Notes under the pieces: model-generated | Databases searched by the model: none | What the model saw: only the letters and a program-made list of their open reading frames with translations | Told to the model about the DNA's origin: nothing | DNA from: Glutamicibacter sp. MNS18 | GTDB taxonomy: Bacteria > Actinomycetota > Actinomycetes > Actinomycetales > Micrococcaceae | Direction: 5' to 3' | NCBI RefSeq assembly: GCF_026107515.2 | Contig: NZ_JAPCHW010000003.1 | Span: forward strand, 186,001-250,000 | DNA: 64,000 nt | Made by a program: the position numbers and the translations under genes | Shown: positions 28,163 to 37,984 of the stretch, in pieces | Position numbering within the stretch: the first letter of the stretch is position 1 | Layout of the letters: each line of letters opens with the position of its first letter

Positions 28163-29488
28163 ATGGCACGCAAGGCCTCATTGTCCGGTTTCCCCGAATG
28201 GCTTCCCGCCGAACGCGTGGTTGAGCAGCATGTGCTGGACACCCTGCGCCGGGTCTTTGAGTTGCATGGTTTTGCCAATATCGAAACCCGCGCGGTGGAG
28301 ACCCGCGGACAACTGTTGCGCAAGGGCGAAATCGACAAGGAAGTGTACGGCCTGTCACGGCTGGCCGCCGAGGACGAGGACAAGAACGATCCCAACGCCC
28401 TGGCCCTGCACTTCGACCTGACCGTCCCCTTCGCCCGTTACGTGGTGGAGAACGCCGGTCATTTGGCTTTCCCCTTCCGCCGCTACCAGATGCAGAAGGT
28501 CTGGCGCGGAGAGCGTCCGCAGGATGGGCGCTTCCGCGAATTCACCCAGGCCGACATCGATGTGGTCGGGGATGGTTCGCTGCCGTTCAGCTACGACGTG
28601 GAACTGGCCCTGACCATTGCCGATGCCCTCTCCGCCCTGCCCATCGGGGACTTCCGGCTGCGGGTGAACAACCGCAAACTGGCCGAGGGATTCTACCGCG
28701 GGCTGGGCCTGGATGACCCGGATGCGGTGCTGCGCGCCATCGACAAGCTGGAGAAGATCGGGCCGCAGAAGGTCGCCGAGATCCTCACCACCGAGGTCGG
28801 TGCCACCGCCGAACAGGCCGAGAAGGCATTGGCCCTGGCCGGGATCTGCACTTCCGACGTGTCCTTCGTGGAGCAGGTGCGCGCCCTGGGCGTGGCCCAT
28901 GAACTGCTGGACACCGGGCTGGACGAGCTCTCCCAGGTGATTTCCGCCGCATCCAAGCGCGCCCCGGGCAAGGTGGTCGCGGACCTGTCCATCGCCCGCG
29001 GCCTGGACTACTACACCGGCACCGTGTACGAAACCGTGCTGGTGGGCCACGAGTCGCTGGGATCGATCTGCTCCGGCGGACGCTACGAGTCGTTGGCTTC
29101 CAAGGGCAAGAAGACCTACCCCGGGGTGGGTCTGTCGATCGGTGTGACCCGCCTGGTCTCCCGGATCCTGGGCGAGGAGCTGGTCAGCGCGGCACGTTCG
29201 GTGCCCTCGGTGGTTTATGTGACCTTGGCCAACGAGGATGCCTGGCACGAGGCCCAGGATGTGGCCGCCGCGCTGCGTGAACGCGGGATCGCCTGTGAGG
29301 TGGCCTCCAGCGCGGAGAAGTTCGGCAAGCAGATCAAGTACGCCGATCGCCGCGGGATTCCGTTCGTCTGGTTCACCCACGCCGATGGTACCCACGAGGT
29401 CAAGGACATCCGTTCCGGTGAGCAGATCTCCGCCGATCCGGTGAACTGGAACCCACCGGCCGGGGACCTGGTGAATTCGGTGAACTAG
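28163..29488 (+). CDS. hisS: Histidine--tRNA ligase
   Basis: Class II aminoacyl-tRNA synthetase for histidine. 441 residues from the ATG at 28163 (AAGGAG at 28153-28158). Histidine-specific motifs are RGLDYYTGTVYE, the arginine in motif 2 (KVWRGERPQDGRFREF), and a C-terminal anticodon-binding domain. A TTGCGC/GCGCAA inverted repeat with an inner CCTA/TAGG pair lies in the leader just upstream of the ribosome binding site, a possible leader hairpin. aspS follows after 66 bp. Confidence 0.96.
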   Translation: MARKASLSGFPEWLPAERVVEQHVLDTLRRVFELHGFANIETRAVETRGQLLRKGEIDKEVYGLSRLAAEDEDKNDPNALALHFDLTVPFARYVVENAGHLAFPFRRYQMQKVWRGERPQDGRFREFTQADIDVVGDGSLPFSYDVELALTIADALSALPIGDFRLRVNNRKLAEGFYRGLGLDDPDAVLRAIDKLEKIGPQKVAEILTTEVGATAEQAEKALALAGICTSDVSFVEQVRALGVAHELLDTGLDELSQVISAASKRAPGKVVADLSIARGLDYYTGTVYETVLVGHESLGSICSGGRYESLASKGKKTYPGVGLSIGVTRLVSRILGEELVSAARSVPSVVYVTLANEDAWHEAQDVAAALRERGIACEVASSAEKFGKQIKYADRRGIPFVWFTHADGTHEVKDIRSGEQISADPVNWNPPAGDLVNSVN

Positions 29489-29554
29489 CGAAGTGAACTA
29501 AACTCGCACCTAGAAACAAGGCTTTTCCACTCTTTTCCGACTGAAAGGACCGTA

Positions 29555-31345
29555 GTGCTACGCACTCACAAGCTGGGCGAACTAAGCGCCGAGCACATTG
29601 GACAGCAGGTCACCCTCACCGGTTGGGTCGCGCGACGACGCGACCACGGCGGTGTCGCCTTCCTGGATATGCGCGATGCCTCGGGCTTCGCCCAGATCGT
29701 GGTGCGCGACGAGGAGGACTTCCACCCGCTGCGCAACGAGTTCGTGCTGAAGGTGACCGGCAAGGTCGAACGCCGTCCGGAGGGCAACGAGAACCCCGCC
29801 ATCCCCACCGGCGAGATCGAAGTGCTCGCCGACGAGGTCCAGGTGCTCAACGCCTCGGCCCCGCTGCCGTTCCAGATCGACGAGCATGTGGAAGTCGGCG
29901 AGGAGGCGCGCCTGCGCCACCGCTACCTGGATTTGCGCCGTCCGGCCCCGGCCAAGGCGCTGCGGCTGCGTTCCGAGGCCAACCGGATCGCCCGCAACCT
30001 GCTGCATGATCAGGGGTTCGTGGAAATCGAGACCCCGACGCTGACCCGCTCCACCCCGGAAGGCGCCCGCGACTTCGTGGTCCCGGCCCGGCTGAGCCCG
30101 GGCAGCTGGTACGCCCTGCCACAGTCCCCGCAGCTGTTCAAGCAGCTGCTGCAGGTCGGCGGTTTCGAGAAGTACTACCAGATCGCCCGCTGCTACCGTG
30201 ACGAGGACTTCCGCGCGGACCGCCAGCCGGAGTTCACCCAACTGGATATCGAGGCCTCCTTCGTGGAGGAGGACGACATCATCGAGCTCGGCGAGGCCAT
30301 CGTGAAGGAACTCTGGGCGTTGATCGATGTGCAGATCCCCACCCCGATCCGCCGCATGTCCTACGCCGAAGCAATGGCCAAGTACGGCAGCGACAAGCCG
30401 GACCTGCGTTTCGGGCTGGAACTGACCGAGATGACCGAGTACTTCGCCAACACCAGCTTCAAGGTGTTCCAGGCCGAGTACGTCGGCGCCGTGGTCATGC
30501 CCGGTGGTGCCGCCCAGCCGCGCCGCACCCTGGATGCCTGGCAGGAATTCGCCAAGCAGCGTGGGGCCCGGGGCCTGGCCTATGTGCTGATCAAGGAAGA
30601 CGGGGAATTGGCCGGACCGGTGGCCAAGAACCTCTCCGATGCGGAGAAGGCCGGGCTGGCCGAGGCCACCGGCGCCACCGCCGGGGACTGCATCTTCTTC
30701 TCCGCCGGGGACAAGGCCGAATCCCGCGCACTGCTGGGTGCCGTGCGTGTGGAAATCGGCCACCGTACCGGACTGATCAAGGACGGGGACTGGGCCTTCG
30801 TCTGGATCGTGGACGCCCCGATGTTCGAGCCCGCCTCGGCAGCCGTCGCCTCCGGCGACGTGGCCGTCGGCGGTGGTGCCTGGACCGCCGTGCACCACGC
30901 GTTCACCAGCCCGAAGCCCGAATTCATGGACACCTTCGACACCGACCCGGGTTCGGCGCTGTCCTACGCCTACGACATCGTGTGCAATGGCAACGAAATC
31001 GGCGGCGGCTCGATCCGTATCCACAACCGCGAGGTCCAGGAGCGCGTCTTCAAGCTCATGGGAGTCACCGAGGAACAGGCGCAGACCCAGTTCGGCTTCC
31101 TGCTGGAGGGCTTCAAGTACGGTGCCCCGCCGCATGGCGGCATCGCCTTCGGCTGGGACCGGGTGCTGCAGCTGATGACCGGTTCGGAGTCCATCCGCGA
31201 CGTCATCGCCTTCCCGAAGACCGGTGGCGGCTTCGATCCGCTCACCGCCGCACCGGCCCCGATTACCGTGCAGCAGCGCAAGGAAGCCGGGATCGACTTC
31301 AAGCCGGAGAAGAAAAAGGTCGAACAAACCGCCGACGCCCAGTAG
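29555..31345 (+). CDS. aspS: Aspartate--tRNA ligase, probably non-discriminating
   Basis: 596 residues, bacterial-type AspRS with N-terminal OB anticodon domain, class II core and the bacterial GAD insertion. The anticodon-domain loop reads RRDHGG with His, where strictly tRNA-Asp-specific enzymes such as that of E. coli have Leu (RRDLGG). In characterised bacterial enzymes His there goes with charging of both tRNA-Asp and tRNA-Asn, which requires GatCAB. GTG start at 29555 with GAAAGGA upstream. The C-terminal tail is lysine-rich (KPEKKKVEQ). Confidence 0.94.
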   Translation: MLRTHKLGELSAEHIGQQVTLTGWVARRRDHGGVAFLDMRDASGFAQIVVRDEEDFHPLRNEFVLKVTGKVERRPEGNENPAIPTGEIEVLADEVQVLNASAPLPFQIDEHVEVGEEARLRHRYLDLRRPAPAKALRLRSEANRIARNLLHDQGFVEIETPTLTRSTPEGARDFVVPARLSPGSWYALPQSPQLFKQLLQVGGFEKYYQIARCYRDEDFRADRQPEFTQLDIEASFVEEDDIIELGEAIVKELWALIDVQIPTPIRRMSYAEAMAKYGSDKPDLRFGLELTEMTEYFANTSFKVFQAEYVGAVVMPGGAAQPRRTLDAWQEFAKQRGARGLAYVLIKEDGELAGPVAKNLSDAEKAGLAEATGATAGDCIFFSAGDKAESRALLGAVRVEIGHRTGLIKDGDWAFVWIVDAPMFEPASAAVASGDVAVGGGAWTAVHHAFTSPKPEFMDTFDTDPGSALSYAYDIVCNGNEIGGGSIRIHNREVQERVFKLMGVTEEQAQTQFGFLLEGFKYGAPPHGGIAFGWDRVLQLMTGSESIRDVIAFPKTGGGFDPLTAAPAPITVQQRKEAGIDFKPEKKKVEQTADAQ

Positions 31346-31361
31346 GTCCGGCGACTTCACC

Positions 31362-31405
31362 CAGGGCCGGCGCGCACTCCCATACGGGGTTCCGCGCCGG
31401 CCCTG
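31362..31405. terminator. Bidirectional terminator between aspS and the gltS-like genes
   Basis: Perfect 13-bp stem CAGGGCCGGCGCG (31362-31374) / CGCGCCGGCCCTG (31393-31405) with an 18-base loop between two convergent genes. Confidence 0.75.
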
Positions 31406-31425
31406 TGCCGTGTCCTGGACCCCGG

Positions 31426-32103
31426 CTACTGGCCCACCCGGATGCCGCGTCGTCCGCGAAGCACGCCCCAGATGATCAGGGCGACGGTGATCGCGGCGCT
31501 GACCAGCCCGAAGGCCAGGGAACCGAACTGGATGATCAGCGGGACGCTGAATGCGGTGAGCAGACCGCCACCCAGGATCGGCTCGTAGCTGAGCTGTTTG
31601 TAGCCGTAGGCGGTGGTCGCATTCGTCTGGTGGTGCGGATCGGCCATCTCCACCAGGATGAAGCCGGTGGCGACATTGCCCTGCGACTGGCCGAAATCCG
31701 CCAGCCCATGCTCGAACCAGTTCACCGCGTAGAAGCGCGGCGCCAGGTAGAGCAGTGCAACAACACTCCACAGGACCGCGATCAGCGTCAGGATCACCAA
31801 CGCGGGGATATTGGCGCCCAACGCGGCCAGGGACATGGTGCCGATCGCGCTGGCCACCAGCACATCCAACGCGATGGCGGATATTCCGGTGACCGCACCG
31901 CGGTCGATACGTGCGTCGATGCCCATCCGGGTGGCGGTCAACTGCACGAGGAAACCGCCGATGACGGTGAACGGGAACAGCGGGAAATTCTCGAACACAT
32001 CCACGCCCATCGAGCCGAAGATCCAGCGCAGCGTCTCCAGGATCAGGATGGCGATCGCGATGGCCAGCCCGATGAACATGAAAGCGGCCGTCACCTTCGA
32101 CAT
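31426..32103 (-). CDS. GltS-type sodium/glutamate symporter, C-terminal half
   Basis: 225 residues with about five transmembrane helices. It is the second inverted-repeat half of a GltS-family carrier, recognised from GQSQGNVATGFILVEMADP and the FPLFPFTVIGGFLVQL segment. It starts with an ATG (32103) that overlaps the end of the N-terminal half by 13 bp in another frame, without a clear ribosome binding site. Together the two frames make about 470 residues, the length of an intact actinobacterial carrier. Either one gene broken by a frameshift or a natural two-subunit version. Confidence 0.75.
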   Translation of the reverse strand: MSKVTAAFMFIGLAIAIAILILETLRWIFGSMGVDVFENFPLFPFTVIGGFLVQLTATRMGIDARIDRGAVTGISAIALDVLVASAIGTMSLAALGANIPALVILTLIAVLWSVVALLYLAPRFYAVNWFEHGLADFGQSQGNVATGFILVEMADPHHQTNATTAYGYKQLSYEPILGGGLLTAFSVPLIIQFGSLAFGLVSAAITVALIIWGVLRGRRGIRVGQ

Positions 32104-32822
32104 GCCGGATGTGTCATCTCGGGGACCGGCTTGTCGTCCTGATCCGCCACACCGGCAATGGCCGTGATATGCAGGGCCTCCGCGTCACTGATCGGGTTCT
32201 GCCGTGCAATGGAAATGCCTTGGTGGCGAAGCGCGTATTTGACCAGCAGGGTGCCGCCGATGACGCCGGTGGCCATGGAGATCGTGGCCAGTCCGAGTCC
32301 CAGGTCGACAACCTCAGCGGCACCGGCTTCGGTGAGCAGCGGCCCCATGCCGGCGATCGTGCCGTGGCCGCCGGCGAAGGCCAGCTCGATGATCGACCCG
32401 GCCTTGTCGGTCAGCCCGAAAAACGGGGTCAGGATCCCCACCACCGCCAGTGCGCCCAAGGCGAATTGCCCGAAGGAGAGCACCGAACCCAGGATGAAAT
32501 GCGGGGCGGACTGTCCCCAGATCTCCTTCAGGCTGGGCAGCGTCTTGCCCAGCATCACGGCGGCGAATACCACGTTGATCATCAGCCCCGGAAGCACCCG
32601 CCAGGTATCGAGCACCTGTTGCGGGATGAGTCCCTGGCCGCCGCCGAGTGCTCCGAGCACCTGTGGCCCGATCAGCAGGACCACGAACCCGGCGATCACC
32701 GATGAAGGGATGAACAGGGAGGCCAGCCCCGGTATGTAGGCCCGGGCGGCCCAGGCCAGTGCCAGGATCATGCCCAGAAAAATGAAAGCGATTCCCACCC
32801 ATTGCGCGTCCGTGTAGTTCAT
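32091..32822 (-). CDS. GltS-type sodium/glutamate symporter, N-terminal half
   Basis: 243 residues with about five or six transmembrane helices. It is the first half of a GltS-family sodium/glutamate symporter: FIPSSVIAGFVVLLIGPQ and FAGGHGTIAGMG are the family's first-half motifs. The last 12 residues (VPEMTHPACRR) run out of frame at the point where the intact protein would continue SKVTAAFMF, encoded by the overlapping next frame. Probably frameshifted by a net one-base loss or two-base gain; sequencing error cannot be excluded. Confidence 0.8.
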   Translation of the reverse strand: MNYTDAQWVGIAFIFLGMILALAWAARAYIPGLASLFIPSSVIAGFVVLLIGPQVLGALGGGQGLIPQQVLDTWRVLPGLMINVVFAAVMLGKTLPSLKEIWGQSAPHFILGSVLSFGQFALGALAVVGILTPFFGLTDKAGSIIELAFAGGHGTIAGMGPLLTEAGAAEVVDLGLGLATISMATGVIGGTLLVKYALRHQGISIARQNPISDAEALHITAIAGVADQDDKPVPEMTHPACRR

Positions 32823-32987
32823 CGGCCTACCTGCTCCATCCGCTGCGGTCCAGCACTGGCTTTCTGCCGATCCTACTCAGCGGTGGGGATATGACAAGGG
32901 GCGGGACAGGGGATGCGGCCGCTACCGGTGCCGCGGACATCCGCAAGGGGTGCCGTCGCGCGGCCCATCCACCCAAGCCACTTCCCT

Positions 32988-33028
32988 GTTCTAGAACATG
33001 AACTAGACTAGGTTGGGAATCAGACTAG
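32988..33028 (+). promoter_or_regulatory. Repeat-rich promoter/operator of the membrane protein-PadR pair
   Basis: A perfect palindrome GTTCTAGAAC (32988-32997) is followed by further CTAG copies at 33003, 33008 and 33025. AGACTAG is directly repeated at 33005-33011 and 33022-33028 (17-bp period). A -10-like TAGACT lies at 33004-33009. Likely autoregulated by the PadR protein encoded downstream. Confidence 0.5.
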
Positions 33029-33044
33029 TAAGGATGGTGGATGG

Positions 33045-34169
33045 ATGATGCACGGCAGGAAGCAGGCCGACCCGGTGGAGCCGGTGCTGGAGCGGTACAC
33101 GGATGCGGACCGCGCGTGGGCGCACGCCTTCCATGCGTCCCTGGTCTGGGCGGACCTGACCCCGGAGCAATGCGCTGCGGAACTGGAGCTGCAGCGACGC
33201 TCCATCCGTGACAGCGGGCAGAATCCGGAAGAACTACTGGGCGAGCCCTGGCCCTTCGGTACCCGGCGTGCCCAGGCTATCCGCAGCCCCGAACAGCGGG
33301 CCCTGCGTGAACTGCCGGTGGACAGCTCCAAGGCGCTGCTGCTGGGCGCCGGAATCGTGATCGGGTTGCTGCTGCTGGGTTTCGGGCTGTGGGTGGCTTT
33401 CCGTGATGGCTGGTTGGCCCACTCCTGGCAGGTCTGGCAATTGGCCTCGCTGATCGGCGGGGCCGGGGTTGCCCTGAGCGGCAACCTCGCCTGGTTCCTG
33501 CGACGCAACGGCCGGCTGCGGGCCGGCTGGCTGACCCTGGCCCTCGGCGTGACCGTGGCCCTGGGGAGTTGTGCGGTTTTGGCCATCACCCAGGGGGACA
33601 AGACCCTGGCATCCCCGAACCTGGTGGTACCCGTGCTCGGGGTGGTACTGGTGGTTGGCGCAGTGTTGCTGCCCTATCCCGACGCGGTGGCCGGCCGGTT
33701 ATATCAAGCAACCGACCACCGAATCTGGTTCGACCAGTGCGCGGCGCTGTTGCGTGGACGCTATGGATTCACCCGCGCCGAGGCGGCCCGGGTGCTGGAG
33801 CCGGCACGGCAGCACTGGCGGGAGACGGTTGCCGGGCAGTCGGCCACCGGTCCGCTGGAGGAATTCGGCACCCCCACCGAGTACGCTATGTCGGTGGCGG
33901 CCAGTACCGAACGCCCCCTGGTGCGGCGCTGGATGCTGCGCCAGCTGTGCTACCTTTCGCTGGTGACACTCTGGGGTGTGTCCGGCATCCTCGCGCTGCT
34001 GAACGAGGGACCTAGCGCCGGGAATATCACCTTCGTGGCCGCCTGGGGTCTTTTCGCCGCCTGTGTGCTGTACGGGCTGCGTCCGGCCGACCGCCGGCAC
34101 TACGTCACGCAACGGATCACGGCGCGCCGCAAGGACGCCGAGGCGGTGCTGGAGGCAAGGGATGACTAG
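33045..34169 (+). CDS. Multi-spanning membrane protein paired with a PadR regulator
   Basis: 374 residues. A soluble N-terminus (about 1-95, with EQCAAELELQRRSI) precedes about four transmembrane helices (LLLGAGIVIGLLLLGFGLWV and the next three). A second soluble part (about 225-285, GRYGFTRAEAARVLEPA) comes before two last helices. The pairing with PadR recalls membrane proteins with a HAAS/permease-prefix-like region controlled by PadR repressors, but I cannot name the family. AAGGA lies 10 bp before the ATG at 33045. It overlaps the PadR start by 8 bp. Confidence 0.75.
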   Translation: MMHGRKQADPVEPVLERYTDADRAWAHAFHASLVWADLTPEQCAAELELQRRSIRDSGQNPEELLGEPWPFGTRRAQAIRSPEQRALRELPVDSSKALLLGAGIVIGLLLLGFGLWVAFRDGWLAHSWQVWQLASLIGGAGVALSGNLAWFLRRNGRLRAGWLTLALGVTVALGSCAVLAITQGDKTLASPNLVVPVLGVVLVVGAVLLPYPDAVAGRLYQATDHRIWFDQCAALLRGRYGFTRAEAARVLEPARQHWRETVAGQSATGPLEEFGTPTEYAMSVAASTERPLVRRWMLRQLCYLSLVTLWGVSGILALLNEGPSAGNITFVAAWGLFAACVLYGLRPADRRHYVTQRITARRKDAEAVLEARDD

Positions 34170-34491
34170 CCAGGTGACCGCGTCCGGGCCGCTGATTCCC
34201 GCCGGCTGGCAACGCGCAATGCTCGGCTTCCTGCTGTTGGCCGAACTGGAGGATGCTCCCGCACATGGCTATGCGCTGGCCAGGAACCTGGAGGCCCGGG
34301 GGTTCAGCCCGGTCAAGGGGGCCAGCCTGTACCCGGCGCTGGGCAAGCTGGAAGCCGAGGGGCTGGTCAGCACCTCGTGGGAGGAGGGCCGGGGCGGGCC
34401 CGGACGCAAGGTCTACGAGATCTCGGCCAGCGGCCGGGTCGCGCTGGGGGACTACCGTGGCGCCCTGGCGAGGCTGGCCACACTCCTCTAG
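34162..34491 (+). CDS. PadR family transcriptional regulator
   Basis: 109-residue winged-helix repressor: MLGFLLLAELEDAPAHGYAL, GFSPVKGASLYPALGKLEAE and KVYEISASGRVALGDY are the PadR helices and wing. The ATG at 34162 lies inside the end of the membrane-protein gene (8-bp overlap), so the pair is coupled. It probably represses its own unit through the CTAG-rich repeats near 32988-33028. The inducer is unknown. Confidence 0.88.
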   Translation: MTSQVTASGPLIPAGWQRAMLGFLLLAELEDAPAHGYALARNLEARGFSPVKGASLYPALGKLEAEGLVSTSWEEGRGGPGRKVYEISASGRVALGDYRGALARLATLL

Positions 34492-34658
34492 CCGGCGGCA
34501 GGGCGAAGCCCGCGGCTGGTGAAGTAGCCGACCTCGCCATCCTCGGCCTCCACCCCGTACACCCAGTGGCCGGAGGCGGTGGCCCGCACATCGATGATCG
34601 TGCCGGGTGAACGCGTGGTGAGCACGGCATCGCCGAGCCTGAAAGTGGAATCAGCCAT
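34488..34658 (-). CDS. Small SH3-like hypothetical protein
   Basis: 56 residues from the ATG at 34658. The pattern (FRLGDAVLTT, GTIIDVRA, GHWVYGVEAEDGEVGYFTSR) suggests a small all-beta SH3-like fold. Function unknown. Its stop overlaps that of the convergent PadR gene by 4 bp, which is tight but possible. Support comes from protein-like composition only. Confidence 0.5.
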   Translation of the reverse strand: MADSTFRLGDAVLTTRSPGTIIDVRATASGHWVYGVEAEDGEVGYFTSRGLRPAAG

Positions 34659-34767
34659 AGACCGGATTCTATGCTCCGTCACAGGGCTGCGGATCGGCCG
34701 GAGTGATGATCCTGCGGGTGCGGATCTACGACCAATGGATGGGTGGGCCCGACCGGACCCCGGCCGC

Positions 34768-35205
34768 TCAGGGCAGGTCGTGCGAATCCACCAGAACAGT
34801 GAACGGCCCGGAGTTGGTCAAGGAGACCTCCATCATCGCCCCGAATCTCCCCGTGGCAACCTCGGCGCCCAGTTCACGCAGGTAGGCCACGAAGTATTCG
34901 TACAGCGGCTCGCTGTGCTCGGCGGGGGCCGCGGCGGTCCAGGTGGGGCGCCGGCCCTTGCGCACCGAACCGTAGAGGGTGAATTGGCTGATCACCAGCA
35001 GCGGGGCGGACACCGATTCGCAACTGGTTTCACCCTCCAGGATGCGCAGCCGGTACACCTTCTCGGCCACCTTCCGGGCGGTGGCCTGGTCATCCTCGTG
35101 GGTGATGCCCAACAGGACCACCAATCCGGGACGCTCCAGCGCCCCGACCACTTCGTTCTCGACTTCGACCTGGGCCCGGCTGGCCACCTGCAATACGGCG
35201 CGCAT
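34768..35205 (-). CDS. dtd: D-aminoacyl-tRNA deacylase
   Basis: Removes D-amino acids (and glycine from tRNA-Ala) mischarged on tRNA. 145 residues. Active-site motifs are SQFTLYG (about 73-79) and NSGPFTV near the C-terminus; the second is usually NxGPVT, so Val is replaced by Phe here. AAAGGA lies before the ATG at 35205. Divergent from rarA. Confidence 0.94.
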   Translation of the reverse strand: MRAVLQVASRAQVEVENEVVGALERPGLVVLLGITHEDDQATARKVAEKVYRLRILEGETSCESVSAPLLVISQFTLYGSVRKGRRPTWTAAAPAEHSEPLYEYFVAYLRELGAEVATGRFGAMMEVSLTNSGPFTVLVDSHDLP

Positions 35206-35301
35206 CTTGTCCTTTCTCTGGCTGTAGTCAGATTATCTCCCACCCCGGCCTGATCCGGTGTCCGTTCGTTGCCCGGCCCGGGGTGTCGGTAGGCTGGAGC
35301 G

Positions 35302-36675
35302 GTGACCGATTTGTTCGATGGACTGGCAGATGACGCAGGCAACGAGTCCGTAAGGCGCCCGCGCCCGCCCCTGGCGGTGCGCATGCGCCCACGCACCCTC
35401 GATGAGCTGGTGGGCCAGCAGCACCTGTTGGGTGCCGGCTCCCCGCTGCGCCAGCTGGCCGAATCCCCGGCCACCGGCCCGTCCGGGCCGGCCAGCGTGA
35501 TCCTCTACGGCCCGCCGGGTATCGGCAAGACCACCATCGCCCACGTGATCGCCCGGGCCACGGACCGCAAGTTCGTGGAACTCTCGGCGATCACCGCCGG
35601 GGTCAAGGACGTGCGCCGGGTCATCGACCAGGCCAAGGACGACCGGGATTTGCGTGGGATCACCACGGTCCTGTTCCTGGATGAGATCCACCGCTTCAAC
35701 AAGGCGCAACAGGATGCCCTGTTACCGGGGGTGGAGAACCGGGTCGTGGTGCTGGTGGCCGCGACCACCGAGAACCCCTCCTTCTCGGTGATCTCCCCGC
35801 TGCTTTCCCGCTCACTGCTGCTGACCCTGCGCCCGCTGGAGGAGCAGGACGTGGCCGACCTGCTCATCCGGGCGGTGGGTGATGAGCGGGGCTTCGGCAA
35901 TGAGCTTGAACTGCCTGCCGAACAACGCGACACCATTGTGCGCCTGGCCCAGGGTGATGCCCGCCGCGCGTTGACGGTGCTGGAAGCCGCCGCAGCGGTG
36001 GCCTGGAACGCCGCCGGGGGCGCGGCCGACACCCCGGTGGTGATCAACGATGGGCATGTGCAGCTGGCCATGGACCAGGCGGTGGCCCGCTACGACCGCG
36101 ACGGGGACCAGCACTACGACATCATCAGCGCCTTCATCAAGTCCATCCGCGGCTCCGATGTGGACGCCGCCCTGCACTACCTGGCCCGGATGCTGCATGC
36201 GGGGGAGGACCCGCGCTTCATCGCCCGCCGGCTGATGATCTCGGCCAGCGAGGATATCGGTATGGCCGATCCCACCGCGCTGCCGTTGGCGGTAGCCGCC
36301 GCCCAGTCGGTGGCGCTGACCGGGATGCCCGAGGCCCGGATCATGCTGGGACACGCCACCGTGCACCTGGCCACCGCACCGAAATCCAATGCCGCCTACA
36401 ACGCGATGAACCAGGCGTTGGCCGATGTCCAGGAAGGCAAGGGCGCCAAGGTGCCCGACCACCTGCGTGATGCGCACTATCCCGGGGCGAAGGCCCTGGG
36501 GCACGGGGTGGGGTACATCTATTCCCACGACGCGCCGCATTCGATCGCCAGCCAGCAGTACGCCCCGGACGACCTGCTGGGTGTGGACTACTACCGGCCC
36601 ACCGCCAACGGCGCGGAAAAGACCATCGGTTCGCGGTTGGCCACCCTGCGCCAGATCATCCGCCGCAAGCGATAG
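35302..36675 (+). CDS. rarA: Replication-associated recombination protein A (MgsA/RarA) AAA+ ATPase
   Basis: 457-residue AAA+ protein that acts at stalled replication forks, related to clamp loaders and eukaryotic WRNIP1. Walker [10 protein letters not shown] (about 72-80), Walker [11 protein letters not shown], sensor 1 [10 protein letters not shown], and the C-terminal tetramerisation region ([18 protein letters not shown]...). GTG start at 35302; GGAG is only 2 bp away, and a TAGGCT -10-like hexamer at 35290-35295 would place transcription start at the GTG, so leaderless translation is possible. Confidence 0.94.
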   Translation: MTDLFDGLADDAGNESVRRPRPPLAVRMRPRTLDELVGQQHLLGAGSPLRQLAESPATGPSGPASVILYGPPGIGKTTIAHVIARATDRKFVELSAITAGVKDVRRVIDQAKDDRDLRGITTVLFLDEIHRFNKAQQDALLPGVENRVVVLVAATTENPSFSVISPLLSRSLLLTLRPLEEQDVADLLIRAVGDERGFGNELELPAEQRDTIVRLAQGDARRALTVLEAAAAVAWNAAGGAADTPVVINDGHVQLAMDQAVARYDRDGDQHYDIISAFIKSIRGSDVDAALHYLARMLHAGEDPRFIARRLMISASEDIGMADPTALPLAVAAAQSVALTGMPEARIMLGHATVHLATAPKSNAAYNAMNQALADVQEGKGAKVPDHLRDAHYPGAKALGHGVGYIYSHDAPHSIASQQYAPDDLLGVDYYRPTANGAEKTIGSRLATLRQIIRRKR

Positions 36676-36845
36676 CGAGATTGGTTACACCGGTGCGTGC
36701 CGGTGCCGTCGGCTGGTGTAAACTTGATCCTTGGCTGGCAAGCCGCGCCCTGCGCGCGGTTGCAGTGATTACCGGGATGCGACGCCCCACCACTCTCCGT
36801 CCGGGAGGCCAGTTACCACCCGTCGCTTACGAAAGAGGACACATT

Positions 36846-37469
36846 ATGGCTAACGCCCGTGCCCGCCGTACCGTGCGCCTGTCGCGCGCACTCGGCCTTG
36901 CCCTGACCCCTAAAGCTGAGAAGTACATGGAACGCCGTCCCTACGGCCCAGGTCAGCATGGTCGCGCCCGCAAGAAGCAGGACAGCGACTACGCAGTGCG
37001 TCTGCGCGAAAAGCAGCGTCTGCGCGCCCAGTACGGCATCCGTGAAGCACAGATGCTCAGCGCCTTCAAGGAAGCCAAGCGCCTCGGCGGCCAGACCGGT
37101 GACAACCTGTTGGCACTGCTCGAGTCCCGCCTGGATGCCCTGGTGCTCCGCGCCGGCTTCGCCCGCACCATCCAGCAGGCCCGCCAGCTGGTAGTGCACC
37201 GTCACATCCTGGTCAACGGCCAGCGTGTGGACCGTCCTTCCTTCAAGGTGAAGCCGGGTCAGATGATCCACGTTCACGAGAAGAGCGAGAAGATGGTTCC
37301 ATTCCAGATGGCCGCAGCCGGCGAGCACGCACAGGTGCTGCCAGCTGTTCCGGGTTACCTGGACGTGAAGCTCGAATCCCTGCAGGCCACCTACCTGCGC
37401 GCTCCCGAGCGTGCCGAGATCCCGGTGACCTGCGAAGAGAACCTCGTGGTCGAGTACTACGCACGCTAA
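36846..37469 (+). CDS. rpsD: 30S ribosomal protein S4
   Basis: Primary 16S rRNA-binding protein. 207 residues beginning MANARARRTVRLSRALG. It is the cysteine-free form (no zinc knuckle), with RRPYGPGQHGRARKK and the S4 RNA-binding domain (ESRLDALVLRAGFA...RQLVVHRHILVNG). The ATG at 36846 has AAAGAGGA upstream. The leader from about 36725 contains a CCGCGC/GCGCGG hairpin that could be a feedback site. -10-like TAAACT at 36719-36724. As usual in this group it lies outside the ribosomal protein operons. Confidence 0.97.
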   Translation: MANARARRTVRLSRALGLALTPKAEKYMERRPYGPGQHGRARKKQDSDYAVRLREKQRLRAQYGIREAQMLSAFKEAKRLGGQTGDNLLALLESRLDALVLRAGFARTIQQARQLVVHRHILVNGQRVDRPSFKVKPGQMIHVHEKSEKMVPFQMAAAGEHAQVLPAVPGYLDVKLESLQATYLRAPERAEIPVTCEENLVVEYYAR

Positions 37470-37490
37470 GCCACTACCTGGTGTGCCTGA

Positions 37491-37527
37491 CCAATGGCCC
37501 GTAACCGTTCCGGTTGCGGGCCATTGG
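37491..37527 (+). terminator. Terminator after rpsD
   Basis: 17-bp stem CCAATGGCCCGTAACCG (37491-37507) / CGGTTGCGGGCCATTGG (37511-37527) with one G-T wobble and a TTC loop. Confidence 0.85.
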
Positions 37528-37602
37528 CCCTTAACTACCTGTTCAACCGTCCGGTTCGATAAGGTGGACTGGCACCACTGACCCAATTAGAAGAGGAAGC
37601 AC

Positions 37603-37974
37603 ATGTCGGGTTCGGATATTGCAGGGCTCATCGCCGCCGGCGTCTTCGCCATCCTGGTGGCCTTATTGGCTGTTCCCATCATCAAATTGGGAAGGGTCTT
37701 CGATGAGCTGCGCGACTCCATCAAGGACCTGTCCGACGGCACCACCCCGCTGATCGGCGAGGTGACCAACACCGTGGCCACCACCAACGACCAGCTCAAG
37801 AAGGTCGATACGATCACCTCCAACGTCTCGGATGCCACGGCCAACGCCTCGGCCCTGTCCGCCCTGGCCGCCGCCACGCTGGGTAAGCCTCTGATCAAGA
37901 TTGCCGCATTCACCTCAGGGGTCAAGGCCGCAATGAACGCCAAACCACGCAGCAGCGGACGCCGCAGCCGCTAG
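37603..37974 (+). CDS. DUF948 domain membrane protein
   Basis: 123 residues. An N-terminal transmembrane segment (IAGLIAAGVFAILVALLAVP, about 6-25) precedes a long amphipathic helix of the DUF948 type, rich in Thr/Ser/Ala, and a basic tail (RSSGRRSR). Function unknown. Conserved between rpsD and alaS in actinobacteria, where it may act with the small membrane protein that follows 10 bp downstream. Start ATG 37603 after AAGAGGAA. Confidence 0.82.
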   Translation: MSGSDIAGLIAAGVFAILVALLAVPIIKLGRVFDELRDSIKDLSDGTTPLIGEVTNTVATTNDQLKKVDTITSNVSDATANASALSALAAATLGKPLIKIAAFTSGVKAAMNAKPRSSGRRSR

Positions 37975-37984
37975 GAGCGAAACC

